In this document: positions 31,275 to 39,165 of the stretch, piece by piece
Layout of the letters: each line of letters starts with the position of its first letter
How positions within the stretch are numbered: the first letter of the stretch is position 1
NCBI GenBank assembly: GCA_040755915.1
Contig: JBFLWM010000014.1
Location: 1-42,698 of the forward strand
Length of the DNA stretch: 42,698 bases
Direction of reading: 5' to 3'
Source of the DNA: Sulfurivermis sp040755915
GTDB taxonomy: Bacteria > Pseudomonadota > Gammaproteobacteria > Thiohalomonadales > Thiohalomonadaceae
Program-made: the position numbers and the translations under genes
The notes under the pieces: generated by a model
What the model saw: the letters and a program-made list of their open reading frames with translations, nothing else
The model's database searches: none
Told to the model about the DNA's origin: nothing

Positions 31275-31949
31275 GTGTCCAAACTGACCCTTTCGTTCAA
31301 GGGTAAACTGCTCAAGTACTTCCCGTTGCGCGAAGGCGAGACCGTCATTGGCAGCGATCCTGGTTGTACCGTGTTCGTCGACAGTCTGGCCATCCAGGCG
31401 CACCATGCCCGTCTGACCCTGCATGGCGACACGGCCATCCTGCGCGACCTCGATACCACCGACGGCACCTTCGTCAACGGCACGCGCATCAGCGGTGAAC
31501 ATACCCTCAAGAACGGCGATGACATCCGTGTCGGCAAGCACAACCTCAAGCTGACGCTGGAACCGGTCATGGAATCCGATGCGCCGGAAGAGATCGTGCT
31601 GGCGCCGGTACCGCTGGAAGAGGAGATGGCGGAAGAAGAAGCCGAACCGGCGGAAACCGATGCGCCGGAGCAGGAGAGCAGCCATGTCCGCCGTCATGCC
31701 TTCCTGCAGATCCTCAATGGCCAGAACATGGGCAAGACCATCAGCCTCAAGCGCAACCTGATGAATCTGGGCAAGCCGGGGGTGCAGTTGGCGGTAATCG
31801 CCCACCGCAACGACGGCTTCTTCCTCAGTCACCTGGAAGGTGCGCCGACGCGGGTCGGAGATCAGGCCATCGGTGACAAGGCCTGGCCACTGCACGACGG
31901 CGATGTCATCCAGATCGGCAACGTGCGCATGCTGTTTACCCTGCACTGA
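31275..31949 (+). CDS. FHA-domain protein (two FHA-like modules)
   Basis: A 224-residue cytosolic protein. The N-terminal FHA domain (about 1-100) has ETVIGSDPGCTVFVDS, AHHARLTL and DTTDGTFVNGTRI, the phosphothreonine-binding pattern. An acidic linker (about 105-140, Glu/Ala/Pro rich) leads to a second FHA-like domain (RRHAFLQILNGQNMGKTISL to HDGDVIQIGNVRMLFTLH). No kinase gene lies nearby. The GTG at 31275 is chosen because GGAG sits 8 nt before it; a GTG 9 nt upstream is possible. The stop overlaps the PilZ start (TGATGA-type), so the pair is coupled. Confidence 0.9.
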   Translation: MSKLTLSFKGKLLKYFPLREGETVIGSDPGCTVFVDSLAIQAHHARLTLHGDTAILRDLDTTDGTFVNGTRISGEHTLKNGDDIRVGKHNLKLTLEPVMESDAPEEIVLAPVPLEEEMAEEEAEPAETDAPEQESSHVRRHAFLQILNGQNMGKTISLKRNLMNLGKPGVQLAVIAHRNDGFFLSHLEGAPTRVGDQAIGDKAWPLHDGDVIQIGNVRMLFTLH

Positions 31950-32308
31950 TGAAAGAGAAACGCCACTTCCAGCGCATTCCCATGGACGGCCACGCCGCGC
32001 TGTTCTGTGGCGGCGACCGCTGGGACAGCCGGTTGCTCGACATTTCTCTCAAGGGCGCACTGATTGTCTGCCCCGCCGACTGGGAGGCGGATTCCGCCAG
32101 CAACTGCCAGCTGGAGCTGCAGCTGGACGGCGAGGTGGTGATCTGCATGGACGGTACCGTGGTGCACTGCGAAAACGGCCACCTCGGCTTCCGCTGCGAT
32201 CACATCGAGCTCGACAGCATCACCCACCTGAAGCGCCTGGTGGAACTCAACCTGGGCGATGAAGCCCTGCTCGAACGCGAACTCACCGAACTGTCCCAGG
32301 GGCGCTAG
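31949..32308 (+). CDS. PilZ-domain cyclic-di-GMP receptor
   Basis: A 119-residue PilZ protein. The N-terminal KRHFQRIP holds the RxxxR-type c-di-GMP motif (KEKRHFQR), and DISLKGALI matches the (D/N)xSxxG motif. It shares one base with the FHA stop. An FHA-PilZ pair suggests joint control by phosphorylation and c-di-GMP. The gene converges on radA with only 2 nt between the stops and no visible terminator. Confidence 0.92.
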   Translation: MKEKRHFQRIPMDGHAALFCGGDRWDSRLLDISLKGALIVCPADWEADSASNCQLELQLDGEVVICMDGTVVHCENGHLGFRCDHIELDSITHLKRLVELNLGDEALLERELTELSQGR

Positions 32309-32310
32309 CC

Positions 32311-33675
32311 TCAGAACTGCTGCAATGCCTCATCGAGGCGGCGCACACCGATAATCTCCAATCCCTCCACCGCCTGCTTCGGCTTGTTGGCTGCCGGCAC
32401 CAGGGCGCGGGTGAAGCCGTGCTTGGCCGCTTCGCGCAGGCGGTCCTGGCCATTGGGCACCGGACGGATTTCCCCGGCCAGCCCCACCTCACCGAATACC
32501 ACCAGCCCCTGCGGCAGGGGCCGACTGCGCAGGCTGGACAGCACGGCGAGCAGCGTGGCGAGATCGGCGCCGGTCTCGGTGACCCGCATGCCGCCCACCA
32601 CATTGACGAATACATCCTGGTCATAGGTGGCGATACCGCCATGCCGGTGCAGCACGGCCAGCAGCATGGCCAGGCGGTTGTGCTCCAGGCCGACGGTGAC
32701 GCGGCGCGGATTGGACAGGTGGCTCTCGTCCACCAGCGCCTGCACCTCCACCAGCAAGGGCCGGCTGCCCTCGATGGTGACCATGATGACGCTGCCCGCC
32801 ACCTCCTCGTCGTGGCGCGACAGGAAGATGGCCGAGGGATTGGTCACCTCCTTCAGCCCCTTGTCGGTCATGGCGAACACGCCCAGCTCGTTCACCGCGC
32901 CGTAGCGGTTCTTGAACGCACGCACCACGCGGTAGCGGCTGCCGGAATCGCCCTCGAAATACAGCACCGTGTCCACCATGTGCTCCAGCACGCGCGGCCC
33001 GGCCAGCTGCCCCTCCTTGGTGACGTGGCCGACCAGGAACAGTGCCGTGCCGCTCTGCTTGGCGTAGCGCACCAGCTGCGCGGCGCTCTCGCGCACCTGG
33101 GCCACGGAACCGGGAGCCGACTGCAGCAGGTCGGTGTACACCGTCTGCACCGAGTCCACCACCAGCACCTGCGGCCGCTCCTGCTGCGCCGTGGCCAGGA
33201 TATCCTCCACCCGCGTCTCGGTGAGCAGGCGCACGTGGCCGGCGTCGAGGCCGAGGCGCTGGGCGCGCATGCTTACCTGCTGCGGCGACTCCTCGCCGGT
33301 GACATACAGGGTGCGCTGGCCGGCGCCGAGGGTGGCCAGGGTCTGCAGCAGCAGGGTGGACTTGCCGATGCCGGGATCGCCGCCGAGCAGCACCACCGAG
33401 CCGGCCACCAGGCCGCCGCCCAGCACACGGTCGAATTCGCTGCTGCCGGTGGGCAGGCGCGCGGTCTCCTCCGGCGAGACTTCCTGCAGGCTCTGCACTG
33501 CCACGGTGCCGGCAGTACCGGCATAACCGGCATGGCGCACCTTGCGCTCCGCCGGCGGCGCCGCGATGGTTTCCACCAGGCTGTTCCAGGCGCCGCACTC
33601 GCCGCATTGCCCCGCCCACTTGGGGGCCTGGGCACCGCATTCGGTGCAGGTATAGACGGTCTTTCCTTTGGCCAT
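32311..33675 (-). CDS. radA: DNA repair protein RadA/Sms
   Basis: A 454-residue RecA-like branch-migration factor. The zinc finger has Cys10, Cys13, Cys24, Cys27 (CTECGAQAPKWAGQCGEC). Walker A is GGDPGIGKSTLLLQ, and the KNRYG motif typical of RadA is present. The C-terminal half is Lon-protease-like (FVNVVGGMRVTETGADLATLLAVLSS). The start at 33675 is the family start. It follows the small membrane-protein gene by 13 nt. Confidence 0.97.
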   Translation of the reverse strand: MAKGKTVYTCTECGAQAPKWAGQCGECGAWNSLVETIAAPPAERKVRHAGYAGTAGTVAVQSLQEVSPEETARLPTGSSEFDRVLGGGLVAGSVVLLGGDPGIGKSTLLLQTLATLGAGQRTLYVTGEESPQQVSMRAQRLGLDAGHVRLLTETRVEDILATAQQERPQVLVVDSVQTVYTDLLQSAPGSVAQVRESAAQLVRYAKQSGTALFLVGHVTKEGQLAGPRVLEHMVDTVLYFEGDSGSRYRVVRAFKNRYGAVNELGVFAMTDKGLKEVTNPSAIFLSRHDEEVAGSVIMVTIEGSRPLLVEVQALVDESHLSNPRRVTVGLEHNRLAMLLAVLHRHGGIATYDQDVFVNVVGGMRVTETGADLATLLAVLSSLRSRPLPQGLVVFGEVGLAGEIRPVPNGQDRLREAAKHGFTRALVPAANKPKQAVEGLEIIGVRRLDEALQQF

Positions 33676-33688
33676 GGCTGCTCCCCAA

Positions 33689-33904
33689 CTACTCCTTGTC
33701 GTCGAAGTCCGGATAGTTGCGCCGCTCTTCCCTGCCTGCGGCACGCGACTGCCGCCGCGCGCGCAGCCCCCACAACAGTGCAAACACCAGCGCCGCCGGC
33801 AGCAGCACCAGCAACAGGATGGTGCCGGCCTTGCCCACCTCGACGGTGCAGGCGGAGAGCGGCAGTGACAACGGCAACAGGCTCATCAGAGTGGTCCTGG
33901 TCAT
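33689..33904 (-). CDS. Small single-pass membrane protein, function unknown
   Basis: A 71-residue protein. The N-terminus MTRTTLMSLLPLSLPLSACTVEVGKAG has a lipobox-like LSAC, so it may be a lipoprotein. One TM helix (GTILLLVLLPAALVFALLWGL) is followed by a charged tail (RARRQSRAAGREERRNYPDFDDKE). It overlaps the NUDIX gene stop by 4 nt and precedes radA by 13 nt, so it is co-expressed with them. I do not recognise a family. Confidence 0.7.
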   Translation of the reverse strand: MTRTTLMSLLPLSLPLSACTVEVGKAGTILLLVLLPAALVFALLWGLRARRQSRAAGREERRNYPDFDDKE

Positions 33905-34332
33905 GGCAGATACGGCCCCGCTTCGGCAGGAAACAGGGTCCGCAAGGCCAGGCGCGAACTGGCGTTCAACGGCAGATTGCCAAGGTCATGCCATGCCACC
34001 CAGCGTGCGGCACTGGCATCGTCGCCGGCCCGCGGCTCGCCGCCAAGATATTCCGCCGCCAGATCGACGATGACATAGTGATAGCGCAGCGCGTCCTGCT
34101 CATCGCGCTCGATGTGCTCGCAGGTGTAGACAGGGAGGGTGGCGCGGATCGTCACGCCGGTCTCCTCCAGAATTTCGCGCTCCGCCGCCTGCTGCAGGGT
34201 CTCGCCGAGACGCTGCCTGCCGCCGGGTATCGCCCACAGCCCGGCGCCGGGCGGGCGGCCGCGCTGCACCAGCAGCACCCTGCCCTGATGTACCACCACG
34301 GCACCGACGCCGACCTGCGGCCCGCCGCTCAT
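33901..34332 (-). CDS. NUDIX hydrolase
   Basis: A 143-residue NUDIX protein. The Nudix box is GGRQRLGETLQQAAEREILEETGV, matching Gx5Ex7REUxEExGU. Such enzymes cleave nucleoside diphosphates linked to X; this length and VVVHQGRVLLVQRG suggest an ADP-ribose or ADP-sugar pyrophosphatase-like member, but the substrate is unknown. The start at 34332 shares one base with the alr stop. Confidence 0.92.
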   Translation of the reverse strand: MSGGPQVGVGAVVVHQGRVLLVQRGRPPGAGLWAIPGGRQRLGETLQQAAEREILEETGVTIRATLPVYTCEHIERDEQDALRYHYVIVDLAAEYLGGEPRAGDDASAARWVAWHDLGNLPLNASSRLALRTLFPAEAGPYLP

Positions 34333-35411
34333 TACGCGCCGTTCTCGACCGCGTCGACGCGCGGCATCACCCGGCACAGCAGCTCATAGGGGATGGTACC
34401 GGCGTGCTCGGCGATCTCCTCCACCGGCAGCCCTGCGCCCCACAGTACCACCGCGTCGCCCGGTCGGGCCTCGGATTGGCTACGCAGGTCGACGGTGAGC
34501 ATGTCCATGGAAACGCGGCCGACGAGGGGGACGCGGCGGCCGTTGACCAGCACCGGCACGCCGTTGCCGACATGGCGCGGATAGCCGTCGCCATAGCCCG
34601 CGGCCACCACGCCCACCACCATGTCCTCGGGACAGACGAAGGCGCCGCCATAGCCGACCGCCTCGCCGCGCTTGAGATGATTCACGGCAATGAGTTCGGA
34701 ACGCAGGGTCATCACCGGCCTGAGGTCGTGCTGCTCACCGCGCCCCCCCAGCAGGGGCGACACGCCGTACAGCATGATGCCGGGACGTACCCACTCGGCA
34801 TGGGAGCCGGGCCAGCCCAGCAGGGCGGCGGAATTGGCGATGGAGCGCTCGCCGGGCAGGCCGGCGGTGTGCTGACGGAAGTCGGCCAGCTGGCGGGCGG
34901 TGAAATCGTCGTTGAGGTTGTCGGCATTGGCCAGGTGGGTCATGCAGCCGACCACGGCACTGACATTGTGGCAGGCCGCGAGTCGCTGCCAGGCCTGTTG
35001 CGCCTGCGCCAGAGGGAAACCCAGCCGGTGCATGCCGCTGTCCACCTTCAGCCAGACGGCGATGGGTTCGGACAGCACGGCCTGCTCCAGCAATTCCAGC
35101 TGGGCGGCATTGTGGATGGCGGGGATGAAACGGTGGCGGGCGATGGCCTCCAGCTCGTCGGCACCGAAGAAACCCTCCAGCAGCACGATGGGCTGCCGGA
35201 TGCCGGCCTCGCGCAACTGCAGCGCCTCGGCCAGGCAGGCGACGCCGAAACCGTCGGCCTGATCCAGGGCCCGGGCCACGCGCAGCATGCCGTGGCCGTA
35301 GCCGTTGGCCTTGATCGCCGCCAGGATGCGGCTGGCGGGTGCGGCGGCGCGGGCGCGGGCCAGGTTGTGGCGCAGCGCCGCGAGATCGATGACGACCTGG
35401 GTGGCGCGCAT
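34332..35411 (-). CDS. alr: Alanine racemase
   Basis: A 359-residue PLP enzyme that makes D-alanine for peptidoglycan. The PLP lysine is Lys34 (AAIKANGYGHG). WLKVDSGMHRLGF, VRPGIMLYGVSP, KRGEAVGYGGAF and VSMDMLTVDL are the conserved blocks, including the second catalytic Tyr. Its ATG shares one base with the dnaB stop. A dnaB-alr pair is common in gammaproteobacteria. Confidence 0.97.
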   Translation of the reverse strand: MRATQVVIDLAALRHNLARARAAAPASRILAAIKANGYGHGMLRVARALDQADGFGVACLAEALQLREAGIRQPIVLLEGFFGADELEAIARHRFIPAIHNAAQLELLEQAVLSEPIAVWLKVDSGMHRLGFPLAQAQQAWQRLAACHNVSAVVGCMTHLANADNLNDDFTARQLADFRQHTAGLPGERSIANSAALLGWPGSHAEWVRPGIMLYGVSPLLGGRGEQHDLRPVMTLRSELIAVNHLKRGEAVGYGGAFVCPEDMVVGVVAAGYGDGYPRHVGNGVPVLVNGRRVPLVGRVSMDMLTVDLRSQSEARPGDAVVLWGAGLPVEEIAEHAGTIPYELLCRVMPRVDAVENGA

Positions 35412-36799
35412 CAGTACTCCTCGTACCCTCCGTGCGCGCAGTTCTCGAAACGGGTGTACTGGCCGAGGAAGGTCAGACGCACGGTGCCGATGGGACCGTT
35501 ACGCTGCTTGCCGATGATGATCTCGGCTGTGCCCTTGTCCGGGCTGTCCGGGTTGTACACCTCGTCGCGATAGATGAAGACGATCAAGTCGGCGTCCTGC
35601 TCGATGGCGCCGGATTCACGCAGGTCGGACATCACCGGGCGCTTGTTGGGACGCTGCTCCAGCGAGCGGTTGAGCTGCGACAGGGCGATCACCGGACAGC
35701 TGAGCTCCTTGGCCAGCCCCTTGAGCGAGCGCGATATCTCGGAGATCTCGCCGGTGCGGTTCTCGCTGGTACCGGGCACCTGCATCAGCTGCAGATAGTC
35801 GATGACGATGAGGCCGAGACCGTGTTCCTGCTCGCGTGCCAGACGGCGGGCGCGGGCACGCACCTCGGTGGGGCTGAGCGCCGGGGTGTCGTCGATGAAG
35901 ATCGGGGCCTCGGCCAGCAGGCTGACCGCCGAGGTCAGGCGCGGCCAGTCGTCCTCGTCCAGCTTGCCGGTGCGCACCTTCTTCTGATCGATGTGGCCGA
36001 GAGAAGACATCATGCGCATGGCCAGCTGTTCGCCGGGCATTTCCATGGAGAACACCGCCACCGGCTTCTGTTCCTTGATGGCGACATGCTCGACGATGTT
36101 CATGGCGAAGGTGGTCTTGCCCATGGAAGGGCGGCCGGCGACGATGACCAGGTCCGATTTCTGCAGGCCGGCGGTCATTTCATCGAAGTCGCTGTAGCCG
36201 GAGGCGACGCCGGTGATCGGGCTCTCCATGCTGAACAGCTGGTCGATCTTGTCCACCGCCTTGACCAGCAGATCCTTCATGCCGGCGAAGCCGACCCGCG
36301 TGCGCGCCCCCTGATCGGCAATCTGGTAGACCTTCTTCTCCGCCTCGTCCAGCAGCTCGTATACCGAACGTCCGTCCGGATTGAAGGCGGTGTCGGCGAT
36401 ATCGTTGGTGACGCGGATCAGCTGGCGCAGCACCGAGCGCTCGCGCACGATGCCGGCATAGGACTTGATGTTGGCGGCGCTGGGGGTGTTGCCGGCCAGG
36501 CTGCCGAGGTAAGCGATGCCGCCGGCGTCTTCGAGCTGGCCCTTCTTGTCGAGCCATTCGGCCAGGGTGACGACATCACAGGGGTCGCCCCTCTCCGCCA
36601 GCAGGCGGATGGCCTGGAAGATGAGACGGTGGTCGCGACGATAGAAGTCGTCCTCGCCCACCAGATCGGCCACCTTGTCCCAGGCGCTGTTGTCCAGCAT
36701 CAGGCCGCCGAGCACGGCCTGCTCGGCCTCGATGGAATGGGGCGGAACCTTGAGCGCCGCGGTGGCGTCCTGCCCGTGGGAAATGGCGAGCTTCTGCAT
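35411..36799 (-). CDS. dnaB: Replicative DNA helicase DnaB
   Basis: A 462-residue hexameric helicase. The N-terminal domain (PPHSIEAEQAVLGGLMLDN) is followed by a linker and a RecA-like domain with Walker A AGRPSMGKTT (221-230), Walker B LIVIDYLQLM and LSQLNRSLEQRPNKRPVMSDLRESGAIEQDAD. The C-terminal end is ENCAHGGYEEY-like. The start at 36799 follows the family; no strong ribosome-binding site is seen. A GC hairpin lies between rplI and this gene. Confidence 0.98.
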   Translation of the reverse strand: MQKLAISHGQDATAALKVPPHSIEAEQAVLGGLMLDNSAWDKVADLVGEDDFYRRDHRLIFQAIRLLAERGDPCDVVTLAEWLDKKGQLEDAGGIAYLGSLAGNTPSAANIKSYAGIVRERSVLRQLIRVTNDIADTAFNPDGRSVYELLDEAEKKVYQIADQGARTRVGFAGMKDLLVKAVDKIDQLFSMESPITGVASGYSDFDEMTAGLQKSDLVIVAGRPSMGKTTFAMNIVEHVAIKEQKPVAVFSMEMPGEQLAMRMMSSLGHIDQKKVRTGKLDEDDWPRLTSAVSLLAEAPIFIDDTPALSPTEVRARARRLAREQEHGLGLIVIDYLQLMQVPGTSENRTGEISEISRSLKGLAKELSCPVIALSQLNRSLEQRPNKRPVMSDLRESGAIEQDADLIVFIYRDEVYNPDSPDKGTAEIIIGKQRNGPIGTVRLTFLGQYTRFENCAHGGYEEY

Positions 36800-36874
36800 G
36801 GCGTTCGGTGTGCCGGCTGACCAGGGGGTTCCCAGAGTGCCCCAGGCGCAGGCCTGGAGGAAGGGCGCAAAATC

Positions 36875-36905
36875 CATGCCCGCCCCCTGAGCGGGGGCGG
36901 GCATG
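36875..36905 (-). terminator. GC-rich hairpin between rplI and dnaB
   Basis: A perfect 13-bp stem (36875-36887 with 36893-36905) with a 5-nt loop lies 9 nt after the rplI stop and is followed by GATTTTG. It could be a weak terminator that lowers dnaB expression relative to the ribosomal genes. Confidence 0.55.
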
Positions 36906-36914
36906 CATCATGGC

Positions 36915-37364
36915 TTAGGCAGCGACGACGACGACCTTGATGGCCTGGGTGACGTCGGTGTGCAGGTTCAGCTCGATCTCGTACTCGCCGGTCTGGCGGA
37001 TCGGGCCTTCCGGCATGGCGATCTCCTGACGCTTCACCTCGACGCCGGCCTTGTTGACGGCCTCGGCGATGTCGGCGGTGCCGATGGAGCCGAACAGCTT
37101 GCCTTCGTCACCGGCGTTGTGGGCGATGGTGACCGCACCCAGCTCCGCCAGCTTGGCGGCACGGGCCTGGGCAGCGGCCAGGTTGGCGGCAGCCGCCTGC
37201 TCCAGCTCGGCACGGCGGGCCTCGAACTTCTCGATGTTTTCCTTGGTGGCCATCACGGCCATGCCGCGGGGCATCAGGTAGTTGCGGCCGTAGCCGGAAC
37301 GCACCTTGACCTTCTCGCCCAGGGCGCCCAGATTGCGAACCTTTTCCAGCAGAATGACTTCCAT
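36915..37364 (-). CDS. rplI: 50S ribosomal protein L9
   Basis: A 149-residue ribosomal protein. The N-terminal MEVILLEKVRNLGALGEKVKVRSGYGRNYLMP is the L9 signature, followed by the long helix and a C-terminal RNA-binding domain. It lies between the DUF2232 gene and dnaB. Confidence 0.98.
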   Translation of the reverse strand: MEVILLEKVRNLGALGEKVKVRSGYGRNYLMPRGMAVMATKENIEKFEARRAELEQAAAANLAAAQARAAKLAELGAVTIAHNAGDEGKLFGSIGTADIAEAVNKAGVEVKRQEIAMPEGPIRQTGEYEIELNLHTDVTQAIKVVVVAA

Positions 37365-37418
37365 CGTGTTTACCTCGACTTAAATTGCGCCCTGTTGTGC
37401 GGCGCCACTTCAAAATTG

Positions 37419-38324
37419 CTACTCGGATTGTCCACGCCCCACTCGGGTCCGGAAATCCATCCAGTTATCCACCATACCCGCCACCGCGAGGGTGAGCGCC
37501 AGTTGCGTCGTCACCATCGGCAGCAGCAGCAACACGTACATCGCCACCAGCCAGCCCACGTTGGCCCTGCTGCGCGCCACCAGGGCGTGTACCAGCGCAA
37601 CCCCCTGCAGCAGGTGCAGCAGCAGCGCCAGTGGCAACAGGTCGATCAGCAACCCCAGCCCGGCCGGCTGCAGCCACGCCAGCGCCAGCAGCAACACGGT
37701 GAGGCCTCCCGACACACGCCCCAGCCGCAGGGCATGGAACTCGCTGCGGAAACCGCCCGGGTTGTACAGGACGGCCTGCCACCAGCGCGCCAGGAACAGG
37801 CTCAGGGCCACGCCCAGGGTCACCGCGGCGCCGATCATGCCGGTCATCAAACCGGCCATCTCGTCCAGTACCGGCAGCAACACCGCCTGCTGCTCGGCCG
37901 GGGCCTGCTCCACGATGCGGCGGAGGAACTCGCGCCACCAGCCGGCAGGGTCGTCCACGCCGACGTGGAAGCCAAGCACCACCATCGCACCGAACAGGGC
38001 CGCCAGCCACAGGCTGCGTGCCAGATCGGCCGTGCGGCGCAGGCTCCAGGCCGTCACCAGCAGCGGCAGCCACAGCGCCAGCAGAAAGGCCAGCGGCGCC
38101 ATGGGGTTGCCCACCAGCAGTCCGCCCAGCACGGCGGTGGCGACAATCGAGCCCGCCACCACCTTGCCCGCCTCGGCCACGCCGAGACGCAGGGTTACCA
38201 AACCCACCGCCGCTGCACTGAGATAGCCCAGCGGCGGCAACAACAATCCCAACATGGCGGTGACGCTGGTCACCAGAATCGCCGCCATCGGCCCGCGCAT
38301 GATGGTGTTCGCCAGGAACCTCAT
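37419..38324 (-). CDS. DUF2232 integral membrane protein
   Basis: A 301-residue protein with about eight to nine hydrophobic helices, first MAAILVTSVTAMLGLLLPPLGYLSAAAVGLVTL. It occurs between rpsR and rplI in many proteobacteria and resembles YybS-like DUF2232 proteins. Function is unknown. It begins 24 nt after rpsR and is presumably co-transcribed. Confidence 0.87.
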   Translation of the reverse strand: MRFLANTIMRGPMAAILVTSVTAMLGLLLPPLGYLSAAAVGLVTLRLGVAEAGKVVAGSIVATAVLGGLLVGNPMAPLAFLLALWLPLLVTAWSLRRTADLARSLWLAALFGAMVVLGFHVGVDDPAGWWREFLRRIVEQAPAEQQAVLLPVLDEMAGLMTGMIGAAVTLGVALSLFLARWWQAVLYNPGGFRSEFHALRLGRVSGGLTVLLLALAWLQPAGLGLLIDLLPLALLLHLLQGVALVHALVARSRANVGWLVAMYVLLLLPMVTTQLALTLAVAGMVDNWMDFRTRVGRGQSE

Positions 38325-38348
38325 CGCGGCGTTCCGCAGGTTGGGGGC

Positions 38349-38576
38349 TTAGTCGTGAGAGTCGGTGTACGGCAGCAGCGCCAGATAACGGGCGCGCTTG
38401 ATGGCCAGGGCCAGCTGACGCTGGTACTTGGCCTTGGTGCCGGTGATGCGGCTCGGCACAATCTTGCCGCTCTCGGTCACGTAGCCCTTCAGGGTGTTCA
38501 GATCCTTGTAGTCGATGTGCTTCACGCCTTCGGCGGTGAAGCGGCAGAACTTCTTACGGCGAAAGAAACGAGACAT
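38349..38576 (-). CDS. rpsR: 30S ribosomal protein S18
   Basis: A 75-residue ribosomal protein: MSRFFRRKKFCRFTAEGVKHIDYKDLNTLKGYVTESGKIVPSRITGTKAKYQRQLALAIKRARYLALLPY is conserved S18. It binds with S6 to the 16S rRNA platform. It is the second gene of the rpsF operon. Confidence 0.98.
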   Translation of the reverse strand: MSRFFRRKKFCRFTAEGVKHIDYKDLNTLKGYVTESGKIVPSRITGTKAKYQRQLALAIKRARYLALLPYTDSHD

Positions 38577-38609
38577 GTTCGATCTCCTGGTAGTGTCCGT
38601 GGCGCAGCC

Positions 38610-39020
38610 TTACTCGGCCGCGGCCTCTTCGGCGTCGGCTTCGTCATCAGCCATGTCGTCGCGGCTGCTGCGCTCGCGACGGTCGTCGCGCTCTTCGCGC
38701 GACTTGGCCAGCAGGGAGGCCTCGGTCACCGCCTCGTCCATGATCAGGATGAGGTTGCGGATCACGGCGTCGTTGAAGCGGAAGGCGGACTCCAGCTCCT
38801 TCATGGTCTCGGTCGGGCACTCGATGTTCATCAGAACATAGTGCGCCTTGTGCACCTTGTTGATGGGGTAGGCCAGCTGGCGGCGGCCCCAGTCTTCCAG
38901 GCGATGAATCTTGCCGCCGGCGGTTTCGATGGTCGAACGATAGCGTTCGATCATGGCAGGAACCTGCTCGCTCTGGTCCGGATGGACCAGAAACACGATT
39001 TCGTAGTGCTTCATTGTCAC
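38610..39020 (-). CDS. rpsF: 30S ribosomal protein S6
   Basis: A 136-residue ribosomal protein starting MKHYEIVFLVHPDQSEQVPAMIER after a short MT extension. The C-terminal 35 residues are acidic (DDMADDEADAEEAAAE), comparable to the tail that RimK glutamylates in E. coli. It leads the rpsF-rpsR-DUF2232-rplI operon, with AAGGAGTGACA before the ATG. Confidence 0.97.
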   Translation of the reverse strand: MTMKHYEIVFLVHPDQSEQVPAMIERYRSTIETAGGKIHRLEDWGRRQLAYPINKVHKAHYVLMNIECPTETMKELESAFRFNDAVIRNLILIMDEAVTEASLLAKSREERDDRRERSSRDDMADDEADAEEAAAE

Positions 39021-39068
39021 TCCTTACGGTTTGGACAGCCTTGGCATGGACTCCGCCGAGGCAAGGAG

Positions 39069-39093
39069 TAATACCGCCACAGCGGCGGTATTA
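39069..39093 (-). promoter_or_regulatory. rpsF leader hairpin, candidate S6:S18 autoregulatory site
   Basis: A 10-bp stem (TAATACCGCC with GGCGGTATTA) and 5-nt loop lie in the rpsF leader, about 10 nt after the predicted start site. The stem contains CCGCC/GGCGG. Known bacterial rpsF leaders carry a CCG-containing S6:S18-binding motif; this hairpin is a plausible counterpart but lacks an obvious bulge. Confidence 0.45.
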
Positions 39094-39103
39094 AAGGCGC
39101 GGG

Positions 39104-39132
39104 ATTATAAAGGGTCCCGAAGGCAGGGTCTA
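39104..39132 (-). promoter_or_regulatory. Sigma-70 promoter of the rpsF operon
   Basis: On the minus strand, TAGACC (39132-39127) and a perfect TATAAT (39109-39104) are separated by 17 nt, about 84 nt before the rpsF start. This is the best promoter match seen in the window. Confidence 0.82.
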
Positions 39133-39165
39133 GGGCTGCAGGCCAGAAAAAACGCGGCCTGGCGG

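Noticed and set aside
36903..39071. 722-codon plus-strand frame opposite rplI, DUF2232, rpsR and rpsF
   Set aside because: Covers four well-recognised minus-strand genes; its own sequence has no domain.
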